Source: an uncultured Lachnospiraceae bacterium | Lineage (GTDB): Bacteria > Bacillota > Clostridia > Lachnospirales > Lachnospiraceae | Direction of reading: 5' to 3' | Length of the DNA: 12,761 bases | Assembly (NCBI GenBank): GCA_900544445.1 | Contig: UQVK01000107.1 | Location: 1-12,761 of the forward strand | Part shown: one piece after another, positions 6,189 to 12,761 of the stretch | How positions within the stretch are numbered: the first letter of the stretch is position 1 | Layout: each line of letters begins with the position of its first letter | The notes under the pieces: generated by a model | Told to the model about the DNA's origin: nothing | What the model saw: the letters and a program-made list of their open reading frames with translations, nothing else | The model's database searches: none | Program-made: the position numbers and the translations under genes

Positions 6189-7334
6189 ATGTATCGTCTG
6201 ATCAAGCAGGAAGGAAGAGCAAAACGGGGAGAACTGACGACCGTACACGGAACGATCCAGACTCCGGTTTTCATGAATGTGGGAACCGTCGCTGCGATTA
6301 AGGGTGCGGTGTCCACGGAGGATCTGGAGCAGATCAAAACACAGGTGGAGCTGTCCAACACTTATCATCTTCATGTGAGACCCGGTGACGAGGTGGTGAA
6401 GAAGCTCGGAGGCCTGCATAAATTCATGTCATGGAACCGTCCCATCCTCACGGATTCCGGCGGATTTCAGGTATTTTCCCTGGCGACGCTGAGAAAAATC
6501 AAGGAGGAAGGCGTTTATTTCCATTCTCATGTGGATGGAAGAAAGATTTTCATGGGGCCGGAGGAGAGCATGCGCATCCAGTCCAATCTGGCTTCCACCA
6601 TCGCCATGGCCTTTGACGAATGCGCCCCGGCGAAGGCGGAGCGTGAGTATGTGGAAAATTCTGTGGCGAGAACCACCCGCTGGCTGGCGAGATGCAAGGA
6701 AGAGATGAAGCGGCTGAACGGCCTGGAGGATACCATTAATAAGAACCAGCTTCTGTTTGGCATCAATCAGGGGGCGGTTTACACGGATATCCGGATCGAC
6801 CATGCGAAGCGGATCGCGGAGATGGAGCTGGACGGCTATGCCATCGGCGGCCTCGCGGTGGGAGAAACCCATGAGGAAATGTACCACGTGCTGGATGAAA
6901 CGGTGCCATATCTTCCTGCAGACAAGCCCACCTACCTGATGGGCGTGGGAACCCCGGCAAACATCCTGGAGGGCGTGGAGAGAGGCGTGGACTTTTTCGA
7001 CTGCGTTTATCCCACAAGAAACGGGCGGCACGGCCATCTGTATACGAATTACGGGAAGATCAACCTGTTCAACGCGAAATATGAGCTGGACGACAGGCCG
7101 ATTGAGGAAGGCTGCGGCTGCCCGGCCTGCCGCAGATATTCCAGAGCCTATATCCGCCATCTGCTGAAGGCGAAGGAGATGCTGGGAATGCGTCTCTGCG
7201 TGCTGCATAACCTGTGGTTTTACAACACCATGATGGAGGAAATCCGGGACGCGCTGGATGAAGGACGCTTTGCTTCTTATAAAAAAGAAAAGCTGGACCG
7301 CATGAATGCCGGACAGACGGAGAAAAAGGAATAG
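6189..7334 (+). CDS. tgt: tRNA-guanine(34) transglycosylase
   Basis: Tgt exchanges guanine at the wobble position of tRNAs for Asp, Asn, His and Tyr with preQ1 (or queuine in some anaerobes), a step of queuosine formation. It acts in the cytoplasm as a homodimer. Key residues are present: Asp89 in TDSGGFQVFSL (general acid/base), the substrate-loop segment GGLAVGE (220-226), the nucleophile Asp271 in FDCVYPTRNGRHG, and the zinc ligands Cys309, Cys311, Cys314 and His340. The 381-residue length is typical. The start at 6189 gives the usual MYRLIKQ opening; AGGGGA at 6172-6177 is its ribosome binding site, at a slightly long spacing of 11 bases. The gene is followed by yajC, an arrangement conserved in many bacteria, but the queuosine precursor genes are not in this window. 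Sequence alone does not settle whether preQ1 or queuine is preferred. Confidence 0.97.
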   Translation: MYRLIKQEGRAKRGELTTVHGTIQTPVFMNVGTVAAIKGAVSTEDLEQIKTQVELSNTYHLHVRPGDEVVKKLGGLHKFMSWNRPILTDSGGFQVFSLATLRKIKEEGVYFHSHVDGRKIFMGPEESMRIQSNLASTIAMAFDECAPAKAEREYVENSVARTTRWLARCKEEMKRLNGLEDTINKNQLLFGINQGAVYTDIRIDHAKRIAEMELDGYAIGGLAVGETHEEMYHVLDETVPYLPADKPTYLMGVGTPANILEGVERGVDFFDCVYPTRNGRHGHLYTNYGKINLFNAKYELDDRPIEEGCGCPACRRYSRAYIRHLLKAKEMLGMRLCVLHNLWFYNTMMEEIRDALDEGRFASYKKEKLDRMNAGQTEKKE

Positions 7335-7403
7335 AAGATCCGCCCTGTACCCGCAGGTGGGTGGAAAAGGGGCGGAAAAGGAAGAAAGAAACCGGAATAG
7401 GGC

Positions 7404-7432
7404 TTGCGTGATCGGCATTTTTTGTGTATGAT
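7404..7432 (+). promoter_or_regulatory. Promoter for yajC
   Basis: TTGCGT (7404-7409) and TATGAT (7427-7432) have a 17-base spacer. The leader that follows contains a small hairpin, ACCGC-TCAT-GCGGT (7477-7490), ten bases before the AGGAGG (7500-7505) of yajC. Confidence 0.5.
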
Positions 7433-7516
7433 TGTAGAGATAATGTTGCGCTCCGGCTGCAACAGGAGAATGAATGACCGCTCATGCGGTATGAAACTTA
7501 GGAGGATTGGAAAAAA

Positions 7517-7840
7517 ATGGGTATTTTGGCGAGTGAAACAGCGGCTGCTGCAGGTACAACAGGCGGAATGATCGGTATGATTCTGGTCTATGTGGTCATC
7601 TTCGGCGCGTTCTTTTATTTTGTAATGTATCGTCCGCAGAAGAAGGAGCAGAAGAAGATGAACGCCATGCTTTCATCTCTGGAAATCGGGGACAGCGTTC
7701 TCACCAACAGCGGCTTCTACGGTGTGATCATTGATATCACGGACGATACGGTAATCGTGGAGTTCGGAAATAATAAGAACTGCCGTATTCCCATGCAGAA
7801 GTCTGCCATCGCTCAGGTAGAGAAGCCGGACGAAGAATAA
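7517..7840 (+). CDS. yajC: Preprotein translocase subunit YajC
   Basis: YajC is a small single-pass membrane protein that associates with SecDF and the SecYEG channel; its exact role is still modest and accessory. One hydrophobic segment spans about residues 17-38 (MIGMILVYVVIFGAFFYFVM), followed by the diagnostic YRPQKKEQKK at 38-47 and a small soluble domain with IGDSVLTNSGFYGVI. The 107-residue length is normal. The start follows AGGAGG at 7500-7505, at a spacing of 11 bases. tgt lies upstream, as in many genomes, but secD and secF do not follow. A promoter before the gene and a terminator after it suggest an independent transcript. Confidence 0.95.
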   Translation: MGILASETAAAAGTTGGMIGMILVYVVIFGAFFYFVMYRPQKKEQKKMNAMLSSLEIGDSVLTNSGFYGVIIDITDDTVIVEFGNNKNCRIPMQKSAIAQVEKPDEE

Positions 7841-7898
7841 GATGGAAAACTATTCGCTGTGGATATAGCATGAAGGCAATCCATTACTGCAGGTTATT

Positions 7899-7934
7899 TC
7901 AGCCATATCGAAAGGATATGGCTGATTCTGTTTT
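7899..7934 (+). terminator. Intrinsic terminator after yajC
   Basis: A perfect 11-bp stem (7899-7909 with 7915-7925) has the loop GAAAG and is followed by TTCTGTTTT. It lies 58 bases after the yajC stop and before the leuB promoter. Confidence 0.8.
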
Positions 7935-7950
7935 CCGGACTTCTTTTTTG

Positions 7951-7979
7951 TTGAAATTCGATATTCAATAAGCTATGAT
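7951..7979 (+). promoter_or_regulatory. Promoter of the leuB-ilvD-ilvB operon
   Basis: TTGAAA (7951-7956) and TATGAT (7974-7979) are 17 bases apart. Transcription should start near 7986, giving a leader of about 160 bases. The leader holds a TCCCC/GGGGA hairpin (8017-8036) and a GNRA-type hairpin GGGCGT-GAAA-ACGTCC (8052-8067) enclosed by GCCGG/CCGGC (8042-8077). No T-box GGTGG-type motif and no leucine-rich leader peptide are seen. Confidence 0.6.
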
Positions 7980-8095
7980 AAAAGAGATCATTGCGGAAAA
8001 GACTGCTGTAGAAATTTCCCCACGAAGCGGAGGGGAGGAATGCCGGGCATCGGGCGTGAAAACGTCCAGCGTCCGGCTTTCCCGTATACAGACGG

Positions 8096-8110
8096 AATTT
8101 TCTGAAAAAA
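8096..8110 (+). promoter_or_regulatory. CodY-box-like site in the leuB leader
   Basis: AATTTTCTGAAAAAA matches the CodY consensus AATTTTCWGAAAATT at 13 of 15 positions; only the last two differ. It lies about 110 bases after the predicted start of transcription and 36 bases before leuB, where bound CodY could block elongating polymerase. CodY senses branched-chain amino acids and GTP and controls ilv-leu genes in Bacillota. Confidence 0.55.
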
Positions 8111-8146
8111 TAAAGGCGCCGCCCGGCGGCAGAAAAGGAGCAGGAT

Positions 8147-9244
8147 ATGAAATTGAATATTGGATGCATTTCCGGCGATGGGATCGGTCCGGAGATTGTG
8201 AGAGAAGCGAAGAAGGTGCTGGACGCCATAGCGGTGAAATACGGACATGAGATTTCCTATACGGAGATTCTGCTGGGCGGCGCGTCCATTGATGTACACG
8301 GCGTTCCGCTGACGAAAGAGGCCGTACAGGCGGCAAAGGAGAGCGATGCCGTTCTGATGGGTTCCATCGGAGGAGACGCGAACACCTCTCCCTGGTATCA
8401 GCTTCCGCCGGACCGGCGTCCGGAGGCGGGGCTTCTTGCCATCCGCAAGGAGCTGGGGCTGTTTGCGAATCTGCGTCCCGCAGTGCTTTATGAAGAACTG
8501 GCGGACGCGTGTCCGCTGAAAAAGGAAACCAGCGAAGCGGGATTTGACCTGCTGATCATGAGGGAGCTGACCGGAGGGCTGTATTTCGGCGAGAGAAGGA
8601 CCACCGTGGAAAACGGACTCCGCACCGCGGTTGACACTCTGGTTTATAATGAAAATGAGATCCACAGAATCGCCGTGAAGGCCTTTGACATTGCGCGCAA
8701 GCGCAGAGGAAAGGTGACCAGCGTGGACAAGGCGAATGTTCTGGATTCCTCCCGCCTTTGGAGAGCGGTGGTGAACGAGGTGGCAAAGGACTACCCGGAT
8801 GTGGAGCTTTCTCACATGCTGGTTGACAACTGCGCCATGCAGCTGGTGAAGGATCCCGCGCAGTTTGATGTGATTCTGACCGAGAACATGTTCGGAGACA
8901 TTTTGTCCGATGAGGCGAGCATGGTGACCGGTTCCATCGGAATGCTGGCGAGCGCCAGCCTGAACGATACGAAGTTCGGCCTGTATGAGCCCAGCCACGG
9001 CAGTGCGCCGGATATTGCGGGAAAGGACATCGCGAATCCCATCGCAACCATCCTCAGCGCGGCCATGATGTTCCGCTACAGCTTTGACCTGGATAGGGAG
9101 GCGGACGATATCGAGCGCGCGGTGAAGCAGGTGCTGAAGGAAGGCTTCCGGACGGCGGATATCATGCCGGAAGGCGGAAAGACTTCCGGAGAAAATAAAT
9201 GCTCCTGCAGCGAGATGGGAAGCCGGATTGCGGAACGGATTTGA
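8147..9244 (+). CDS. leuB: 3-isopropylmalate dehydrogenase
   Basis: LeuB oxidises and decarboxylates 3-isopropylmalate to 2-oxoisocaproate with NAD+, the third step of leucine synthesis. It is a cytosolic homodimer. The opening [13 protein letters not shown] and the family residues are in place: Arg100 and Arg110 ([16 protein letters not shown]), Arg139 and Tyr146 ([11 protein letters not shown]), Lys195 (VDKANVL), the metal aspartates Asp227, Asp251 and Asp255 ([11 protein letters not shown]), and the NAD-binding [13 protein letters not shown] at 281-293. The LTGGLYFGE wording favours LeuB over tartrate or isocitrate dehydrogenases. The 365-residue length is normal. AAGGAG at 8135-8140 lies 6 bases before the start. 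It is the first gene of the operon, 43 bases before ilvD. leuA, leuC and leuD are not in the window. Confidence 0.97.
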   Translation: MKLNIGCISGDGIGPEIVREAKKVLDAIAVKYGHEISYTEILLGGASIDVHGVPLTKEAVQAAKESDAVLMGSIGGDANTSPWYQLPPDRRPEAGLLAIRKELGLFANLRPAVLYEELADACPLKKETSEAGFDLLIMRELTGGLYFGERRTTVENGLRTAVDTLVYNENEIHRIAVKAFDIARKRRGKVTSVDKANVLDSSRLWRAVVNEVAKDYPDVELSHMLVDNCAMQLVKDPAQFDVILTENMFGDILSDEASMVTGSIGMLASASLNDTKFGLYEPSHGSAPDIAGKDIANPIATILSAAMMFRYSFDLDREADDIERAVKQVLKEGFRTADIMPEGGKTSGENKCSCSEMGSRIAERI

Positions 9245-9287
9245 ATGAAAAAATAAAATTGAAACAAACAAGAAAGGAAACAGCGCG

Positions 9288-10952
9288 ATGAGAAGTGATT
9301 CAGTGAAAACAGGAGTACAGCAGGCGCCCCACAGAAGCCTGTTCAATGCGCTCGGAATCACCGAGGAAGAGAGACAGAGGCCTCTGATCGGGATTGTGAG
9401 CTCCTACAATGAGATCGTTCCGGGACATATGAATCTGGATAAGATCGTTGAAGCTGTGAAGCTGGGAGTGGCAATGGCGGGCGGAACGCCCTTCGTGTTT
9501 CCGGCCATTGCCGTCTGTGACGGCATTGCGATGGGACATATCGGCATGAAATATTCCCTGGTGACCAGAGATCTGATCTGCGACAGCACGGAATGCATGG
9601 CCATGGCGCATGGGTTTGACGGCCTGGTGATGGTCCCCAACTGTGATAAGAACGTGCCGGGGCTTCTGATGGCGGCGGCCAGAGTGAACATTCCGACGAT
9701 CTTCGTTTCCGGCGGCCCCATGCTGGCAGGCCATGTGTGCGGCCACAAGACCAGCCTTTCCTCCATGTTTGAGGCGGTTGGCAGCGTGGCGGCGGGAACC
9801 ATGTCGATGGAAGAGCTGGCCGAGTACGAAGAGAAGGCCTGCCCCACCTGTGGCTCCTGCTCCGGCATGTATACGGCGAACTCCATGAACTGTCTGACGG
9901 AGGCACTGGGAATGGGCCTGAAGGGAAACGGCACCATTCCGGCGGTTTATTCCGAGAGAATCCGCCTTGCCAAGCATGCGGGCATGCAGATCATGCAGCT
10001 GGTGGAGAAAAATATCCGTCCAAGGGATATCATGACGAAGGAGGCTTTCCTGAACGCCCTCACCATGGATATGGCGCTGGGCTGCTCCACCAATTCCATG
10101 CTTCATCTGCCTGCCATCGCGCATGAAGCGGGTGTGGAGCTGAACATGGAGATTGCCAATGAACTCTCCGCAAAGACCCCGAACCTCTGCCATCTGGCTC
10201 CGGCGGGTCCCACCTATATCGAGGATCTGAATGAAGCGGGCGGCGTATATGCCGTCATGAATGAGCTGAACAAGAAGGGCCTTCTCTATACCGATCTGAT
10301 CACGGTGACAGGAAAGACGGTGGGAGAGAACATTGAAGGCTGTGTGAATAAGAATCCCGAGGTGATTCGCCCCATCGACAATCCCTACTCCGAAACGGGC
10401 GGCATCGCTGTGCTGAAGGGGAACCTGGCGCCGGAAACCGCTGTGGTGAAGCGTTCCGCAGTGGCGCCTGAGATGATGGTGCATGAGGGCCCCGCCAGAG
10501 TGTTCGACTGTGAGGAAGATGCCATCGCCGCCATCAAGGGCGGAAAGATCGTTCCCGGAGATGTGGTTGTGATCCGCTATGAAGGACCGAAGGGCGGCCC
10601 CGGCATGAGAGAAATGCTGAATCCCACCTCCGCCATCGCTGGCATGGGAATGGGCTCCACCGTGGCGCTGATCACGGACGGACGCTTCAGCGGCGCTTCC
10701 AGAGGTGCTTCCATCGGCCATGTGTGCCCGGAGGCGGCGCAGGGAGGCCCCATCGCCCTGATCGAGGAGGGCGATATCATCAGCATCAACATTCCGGAAA
10801 ACCGTCTGGATGTGAAGGTGTCTGAGGAAGAAATGCAGAAGAGAAGAGAAAAATGGCAGCCCAGACAGCCCCGTGTGACCACCGGATATCTGGCCAGATA
10901 TGAGAAGATGGTGACCAGCGCGAACCGGGGAGCTGTGCTGGAGATCAAATAG
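9288..10952 (+). CDS. ilvD: Dihydroxy-acid dehydratase
   Basis: IlvD dehydrates 2,3-dihydroxyisovalerate and 2,3-dihydroxy-3-methylvalerate to the keto acids that precede valine, leucine and isoleucine. It binds an Fe-S cluster and Mg2+. Visible residues are Asp78 (CDGIAMGH), Cys119-Asp120-Lys121 (PNCDKNVPG; the Lys is carbamylated in the family), [15 protein letters not shown] at 186-200 with Cys191, and TDGRFSG at 463-469 with Ser468. At residues 44-50 it reads VPGHMNL, as in E. coli, rather than the PCN motif of plant-type [2Fe-2S] enzymes, which suggests an oxygen-sensitive [4Fe-4S] form. The 554-residue length is typical. AAGGAAA at 9274-9280 serves as ribosome binding site. It sits 43 bases after leuB and just before ilvB. 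Confidence 0.97.
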   Translation: MRSDSVKTGVQQAPHRSLFNALGITEEERQRPLIGIVSSYNEIVPGHMNLDKIVEAVKLGVAMAGGTPFVFPAIAVCDGIAMGHIGMKYSLVTRDLICDSTECMAMAHGFDGLVMVPNCDKNVPGLLMAAARVNIPTIFVSGGPMLAGHVCGHKTSLSSMFEAVGSVAAGTMSMEELAEYEEKACPTCGSCSGMYTANSMNCLTEALGMGLKGNGTIPAVYSERIRLAKHAGMQIMQLVEKNIRPRDIMTKEAFLNALTMDMALGCSTNSMLHLPAIAHEAGVELNMEIANELSAKTPNLCHLAPAGPTYIEDLNEAGGVYAVMNELNKKGLLYTDLITVTGKTVGENIEGCVNKNPEVIRPIDNPYSETGGIAVLKGNLAPETAVVKRSAVAPEMMVHEGPARVFDCEEDAIAAIKGGKIVPGDVVVIRYEGPKGGPGMREMLNPTSAIAGMGMGSTVALITDGRFSGASRGASIGHVCPEAAQGGPIALIEEGDIISINIPENRLDVKVSEEEMQKRREKWQPRQPRVTTGYLARYEKMVTSANRGAVLEIK

Positions 10953-10962
10953 AAAGGTGCTG

Positions 10963-12657
10963 ATGCACATGCAGCTTACAGGAGCTGAAATCATTGTGGA
11001 ATGTCTGAAGGAGCAGGGAGTGGATACCGTATTCGGTTATCCGGGCGGCACGATTCTGAACGTGTACGACGCGCTCTATCAGCATCAGAGTGAGATTTTT
11101 CATGTGCTGACCTCCCATGAACAGGGGGCGGCGCATGCGGCGGACGGCTATGCCAGGGCCACGGGAAAGGTCGGGGTCTGCATGGCCACCAGCGGCCCCG
11201 GAGCGACCAACCTGGTCACCGGAATCGCCACCGCATACATGGATTCCATCCCTGTTGTCGCGATCACGGCAAACGTGAACCTTCCTTCTCTGGGAAAGGA
11301 TTCCTTTCAGGAGGTGGATATCGCGGGCGTGACCATGCCCATCACCAAGCACGGATATATCGTGAAGGATATCCGGATCCTTGCGGATACCATCCGGAAA
11401 GCGTTCCGGATCGCCACCTCCGACCGGCCGGGGCCGGTGCTGGTGGATGTGACCAAGGATGTGACGGCGGCGGTATGGGAGTATACCCCCGTGAAGCCGG
11501 AACCGTCGAAACGTTCGGACCGGTTTACGCAGGAAGAACTGGAAGAAGCATTAAAGCTTCTTTCCGAAGCGAAGAAGCCTTACCTGTATGTGGGCGGCGG
11601 CGCGGTGCTTTCCGGAGCGGCCGAACAGGTGCGCGCCTTTGCCGGTCTGATGGATGCTCCGGTCTGCGATACCCTGATGGGAAAAGGCGCCTTTGACGGA
11701 ACGGATCCCCGCTATACCGGCATGATCGGCATGCACGGCACCAAGACCTCCAATCTGGGCGTGAGCGACTGCGATCTGCTGGTTGCACTGGGCGCGCGGT
11801 TTTCCGACCGGGTGGTCAGCAACGTAAAAACCTTTGCGCCAAAAGCGAAGATCCTGCACATCGACATTGACGCGGCGGAAATCAACAAGAACGTCCGCGC
11901 GGATGTTTCCCTGGTGGGTGATCTGAAGAATGTGCTGGAGATTCTGAGCGAAAGGCTGCCGCAGCAGTCACATCCGGAATGGATGGCGCATATCATGGAG
12001 TTAAAGGAAAAATATCCGCTGACCTATGATATTTCCGGACTGAGCTGCCCCTATGTCATCCAGGAACTGGAGCGGCTGACCCAGGGAAAGGCCATCATCA
12101 CCACGGACGTGGGTCAGCATCAGATGTGGACGGCCCAGTATTATCATTTTACGCAGCCGAGAACCTTCCTGTCCTCGGGCGGCCTCGGCACGATGGGCTA
12201 TGGCCTTGGCGCCTGCATTGGCGCGAAGATGGGACGGCCGGATAAGATCTGTGTGAATATCGCGGGGGACGGGTGCTTCCGCATGAACATGAACGAACTG
12301 GCGACGGCCAGCCGGTATCAGATTCCGATCATCCAGATCGTGATCAACAATCACGTGCTGGGTATGGTCCGTCAGTGGCAGACGCTTTTCTACGGACACA
12401 GGTATTCCCAGACCGTGCTCGCCGACAGGGTGGACTTCTGTAAGGTGGCGGAAGGGCTGGGATGCCGTGCCATCCGCGTGACGAAAAAGGAAGAAGTGGC
12501 GCCTGCCATTGAAGCGGCCATTGCGGACGGCGGCCCCGTGCTGATCGAGTGCGTGATTCCGGAGGACGACAAGGTATTTCCGATGGTTTCTCCCGGAGGC
12601 TCCATCAGTGAAGCGTTCGATGCGGCCGATCTGGCGGAACGCGGACAGGAAGCCTGA
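10963..12657 (+). CDS. ilvB: Acetolactate synthase large (catalytic) subunit
   Basis: This thiamine-diphosphate enzyme joins two pyruvates to 2-acetolactate, or pyruvate with 2-oxobutyrate to 2-aceto-2-hydroxybutyrate, opening valine/leucine and isoleucine synthesis. Visible motifs are FGYPGGTILNVYD (24-36), the catalytic Glu53 in SHEQGAAHAADGYARATG, SGPGATN (77-83), RFSDRV in the FAD-binding middle domain, and the ThDP motif GDG at 435-437 running to INNHVLGMVRQWQ. The RQWQ segment is typical of the anabolic, FAD-containing form. The length is 564 residues. ATG 10963 follows AGAAAGG (10951-10957) at good spacing; ATG 10969 and GTG 10957 are alternatives, but the GTG overlaps the Shine-Dalgarno. 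The gene starts 10 bases after the ilvD stop. The regulatory subunit gene ilvN does not follow. Confidence 0.96.
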   Translation: MHMQLTGAEIIVECLKEQGVDTVFGYPGGTILNVYDALYQHQSEIFHVLTSHEQGAAHAADGYARATGKVGVCMATSGPGATNLVTGIATAYMDSIPVVAITANVNLPSLGKDSFQEVDIAGVTMPITKHGYIVKDIRILADTIRKAFRIATSDRPGPVLVDVTKDVTAAVWEYTPVKPEPSKRSDRFTQEELEEALKLLSEAKKPYLYVGGGAVLSGAAEQVRAFAGLMDAPVCDTLMGKGAFDGTDPRYTGMIGMHGTKTSNLGVSDCDLLVALGARFSDRVVSNVKTFAPKAKILHIDIDAAEINKNVRADVSLVGDLKNVLEILSERLPQQSHPEWMAHIMELKEKYPLTYDISGLSCPYVIQELERLTQGKAIITTDVGQHQMWTAQYYHFTQPRTFLSSGGLGTMGYGLGACIGAKMGRPDKICVNIAGDGCFRMNMNELATASRYQIPIIQIVINNHVLGMVRQWQTLFYGHRYSQTVLADRVDFCKVAEGLGCRAIRVTKKEEVAPAIEAAIADGGPVLIECVIPEDDKVFPMVSPGGSISEAFDAADLAERGQEA

Positions 12658-12667
12658 CCGGACAGAG

Positions 12668-12696
12668 AAAGGAGGGAGCGAAAGCTTCCTCCTTTT
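12668..12696 (+). terminator. Terminator of the leuB-ilvD-ilvB operon
   Basis: A 12-bp stem (12668-12679 with 12684-12695; one G:U) closes on a GAAA tetraloop and ends in TTTT. It starts 10 bases after the ilvB stop, so the operon ends here. Confidence 0.85.
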
Positions 12697-12737
12697 GGTA
12701 AAATTTGTTTTGATATCGCTTTATTATTTTAATGAAG

Positions 12738-12747
12738 TAGTTGACTA
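12738..12747. promoter_or_regulatory. Possible -35 box within a small palindrome at the window edge
   Basis: TTGACT (12741-12746) matches 5/6 of the -35 consensus and lies inside TAGT-TG-ACTA, a short inverted repeat. The matching -10 would fall beyond the window. The surrounding 12697-12761 is AT-rich and has no gene. This may begin the control region of a following gene. Confidence 0.25.
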
Positions 12748-12761
12748 AAGCAATAAAAGTG

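Noticed and set aside
7340..7375. Imperfect CCGCCC/GGGCGG hairpin after tgt as a terminator
   Set aside because: The loop is large and the following bases are purine-rich with no T-run.
7470..7571. Small open frames in the yajC leader
   Set aside because: The longer one (33 codons) has a poorly spaced ribosome binding site and runs into yajC in another frame; a 6-codon one at 7474 is too short to judge.
8057..8070. Catabolite-response (cre) like site, TGAAAACGTCCAGC
   Set aside because: The left half fits but the required CA at the right end is missing, and the bases are better explained by the GAAA-loop hairpin.
7975..8250. Plus-strand open frame before and into leuB
   Set aside because: Its ATG lies inside the predicted -10 box, it has no Shine-Dalgarno, and it overlaps leuB in another frame.
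7988..9361. 457-codon minus-strand open frame opposite leuB
   Set aside because: It is codon-aligned to leuB, has no ribosome binding site of note and no recognisable domain.
9300..10994. 564-codon minus-strand open frame opposite ilvD
   Set aside because: Same cause; ilvD carries all family motifs, while the antisense product is a His/Gly-rich sequence without motifs.

Overview
The window looks like chromosomal DNA from an anaerobic, moderate-GC member of the Bacillota, most likely the Lachnospiraceae or a close clostridial relative. This rests on strong GGAGG-type ribosome binding sites, sigma-A-like promoters with 17-nt spacers, a domain-permuted family 3 glycoside hydrolase of the type known from Ruminococcus albus and Butyrivibrio, the tgt-yajC neighbourhood and a CodY-like box before a branched-chain amino acid operon. 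The taxonomic call is inference from style and gene content.

Layout. Bases 1-140 hold the 3' end of an unrecognised gene whose reading frame appears shifted. It is followed by an ABC transporter ATPase of the LolD/MacB type (198-884) and a hairpin terminator. A lactonase-family beta-propeller protein (1056-2117, 6-phosphogluconolactonase type) has its own promoter. After an intergenic inverted repeat comes the permuted GH3 enzyme (2234-4597). GH3 and aroC (chorismate synthase, minus strand, 4696-5790) converge on a shared hairpin terminator.

Between aroC and the divergent tgt gene lies a 187-bp structured element (5822-6008). It has perfect 15-bp terminal inverted repeats, several internal hairpins and a 19-codon micro-ORF with a good Shine-Dalgarno. 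A good aroC promoter sits just outside it, so the element would form nearly the whole aroC mRNA leader. The tgt promoter is back to back with the aroC promoter. This is the least explained part of the window.

tgt (6189-7334, tRNA queuosine modification) is followed by yajC (7517-7840), with its own promoter and terminator and without secD/secF. The right third is one operon, leuB-ilvD-ilvB (8147-12657), for leucine, valine and isoleucine synthesis. It has a promoter at 7951-7979, a 13/15 match to the CodY consensus in the leader, short intergenic gaps and a strong terminator right after ilvB; no ilvN, ilvC or other leu gene is present here. The last 65 bases are AT-rich and may start the promoter of the next gene.

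No rRNA, tRNA, CRISPR array or transposase gene was seen.
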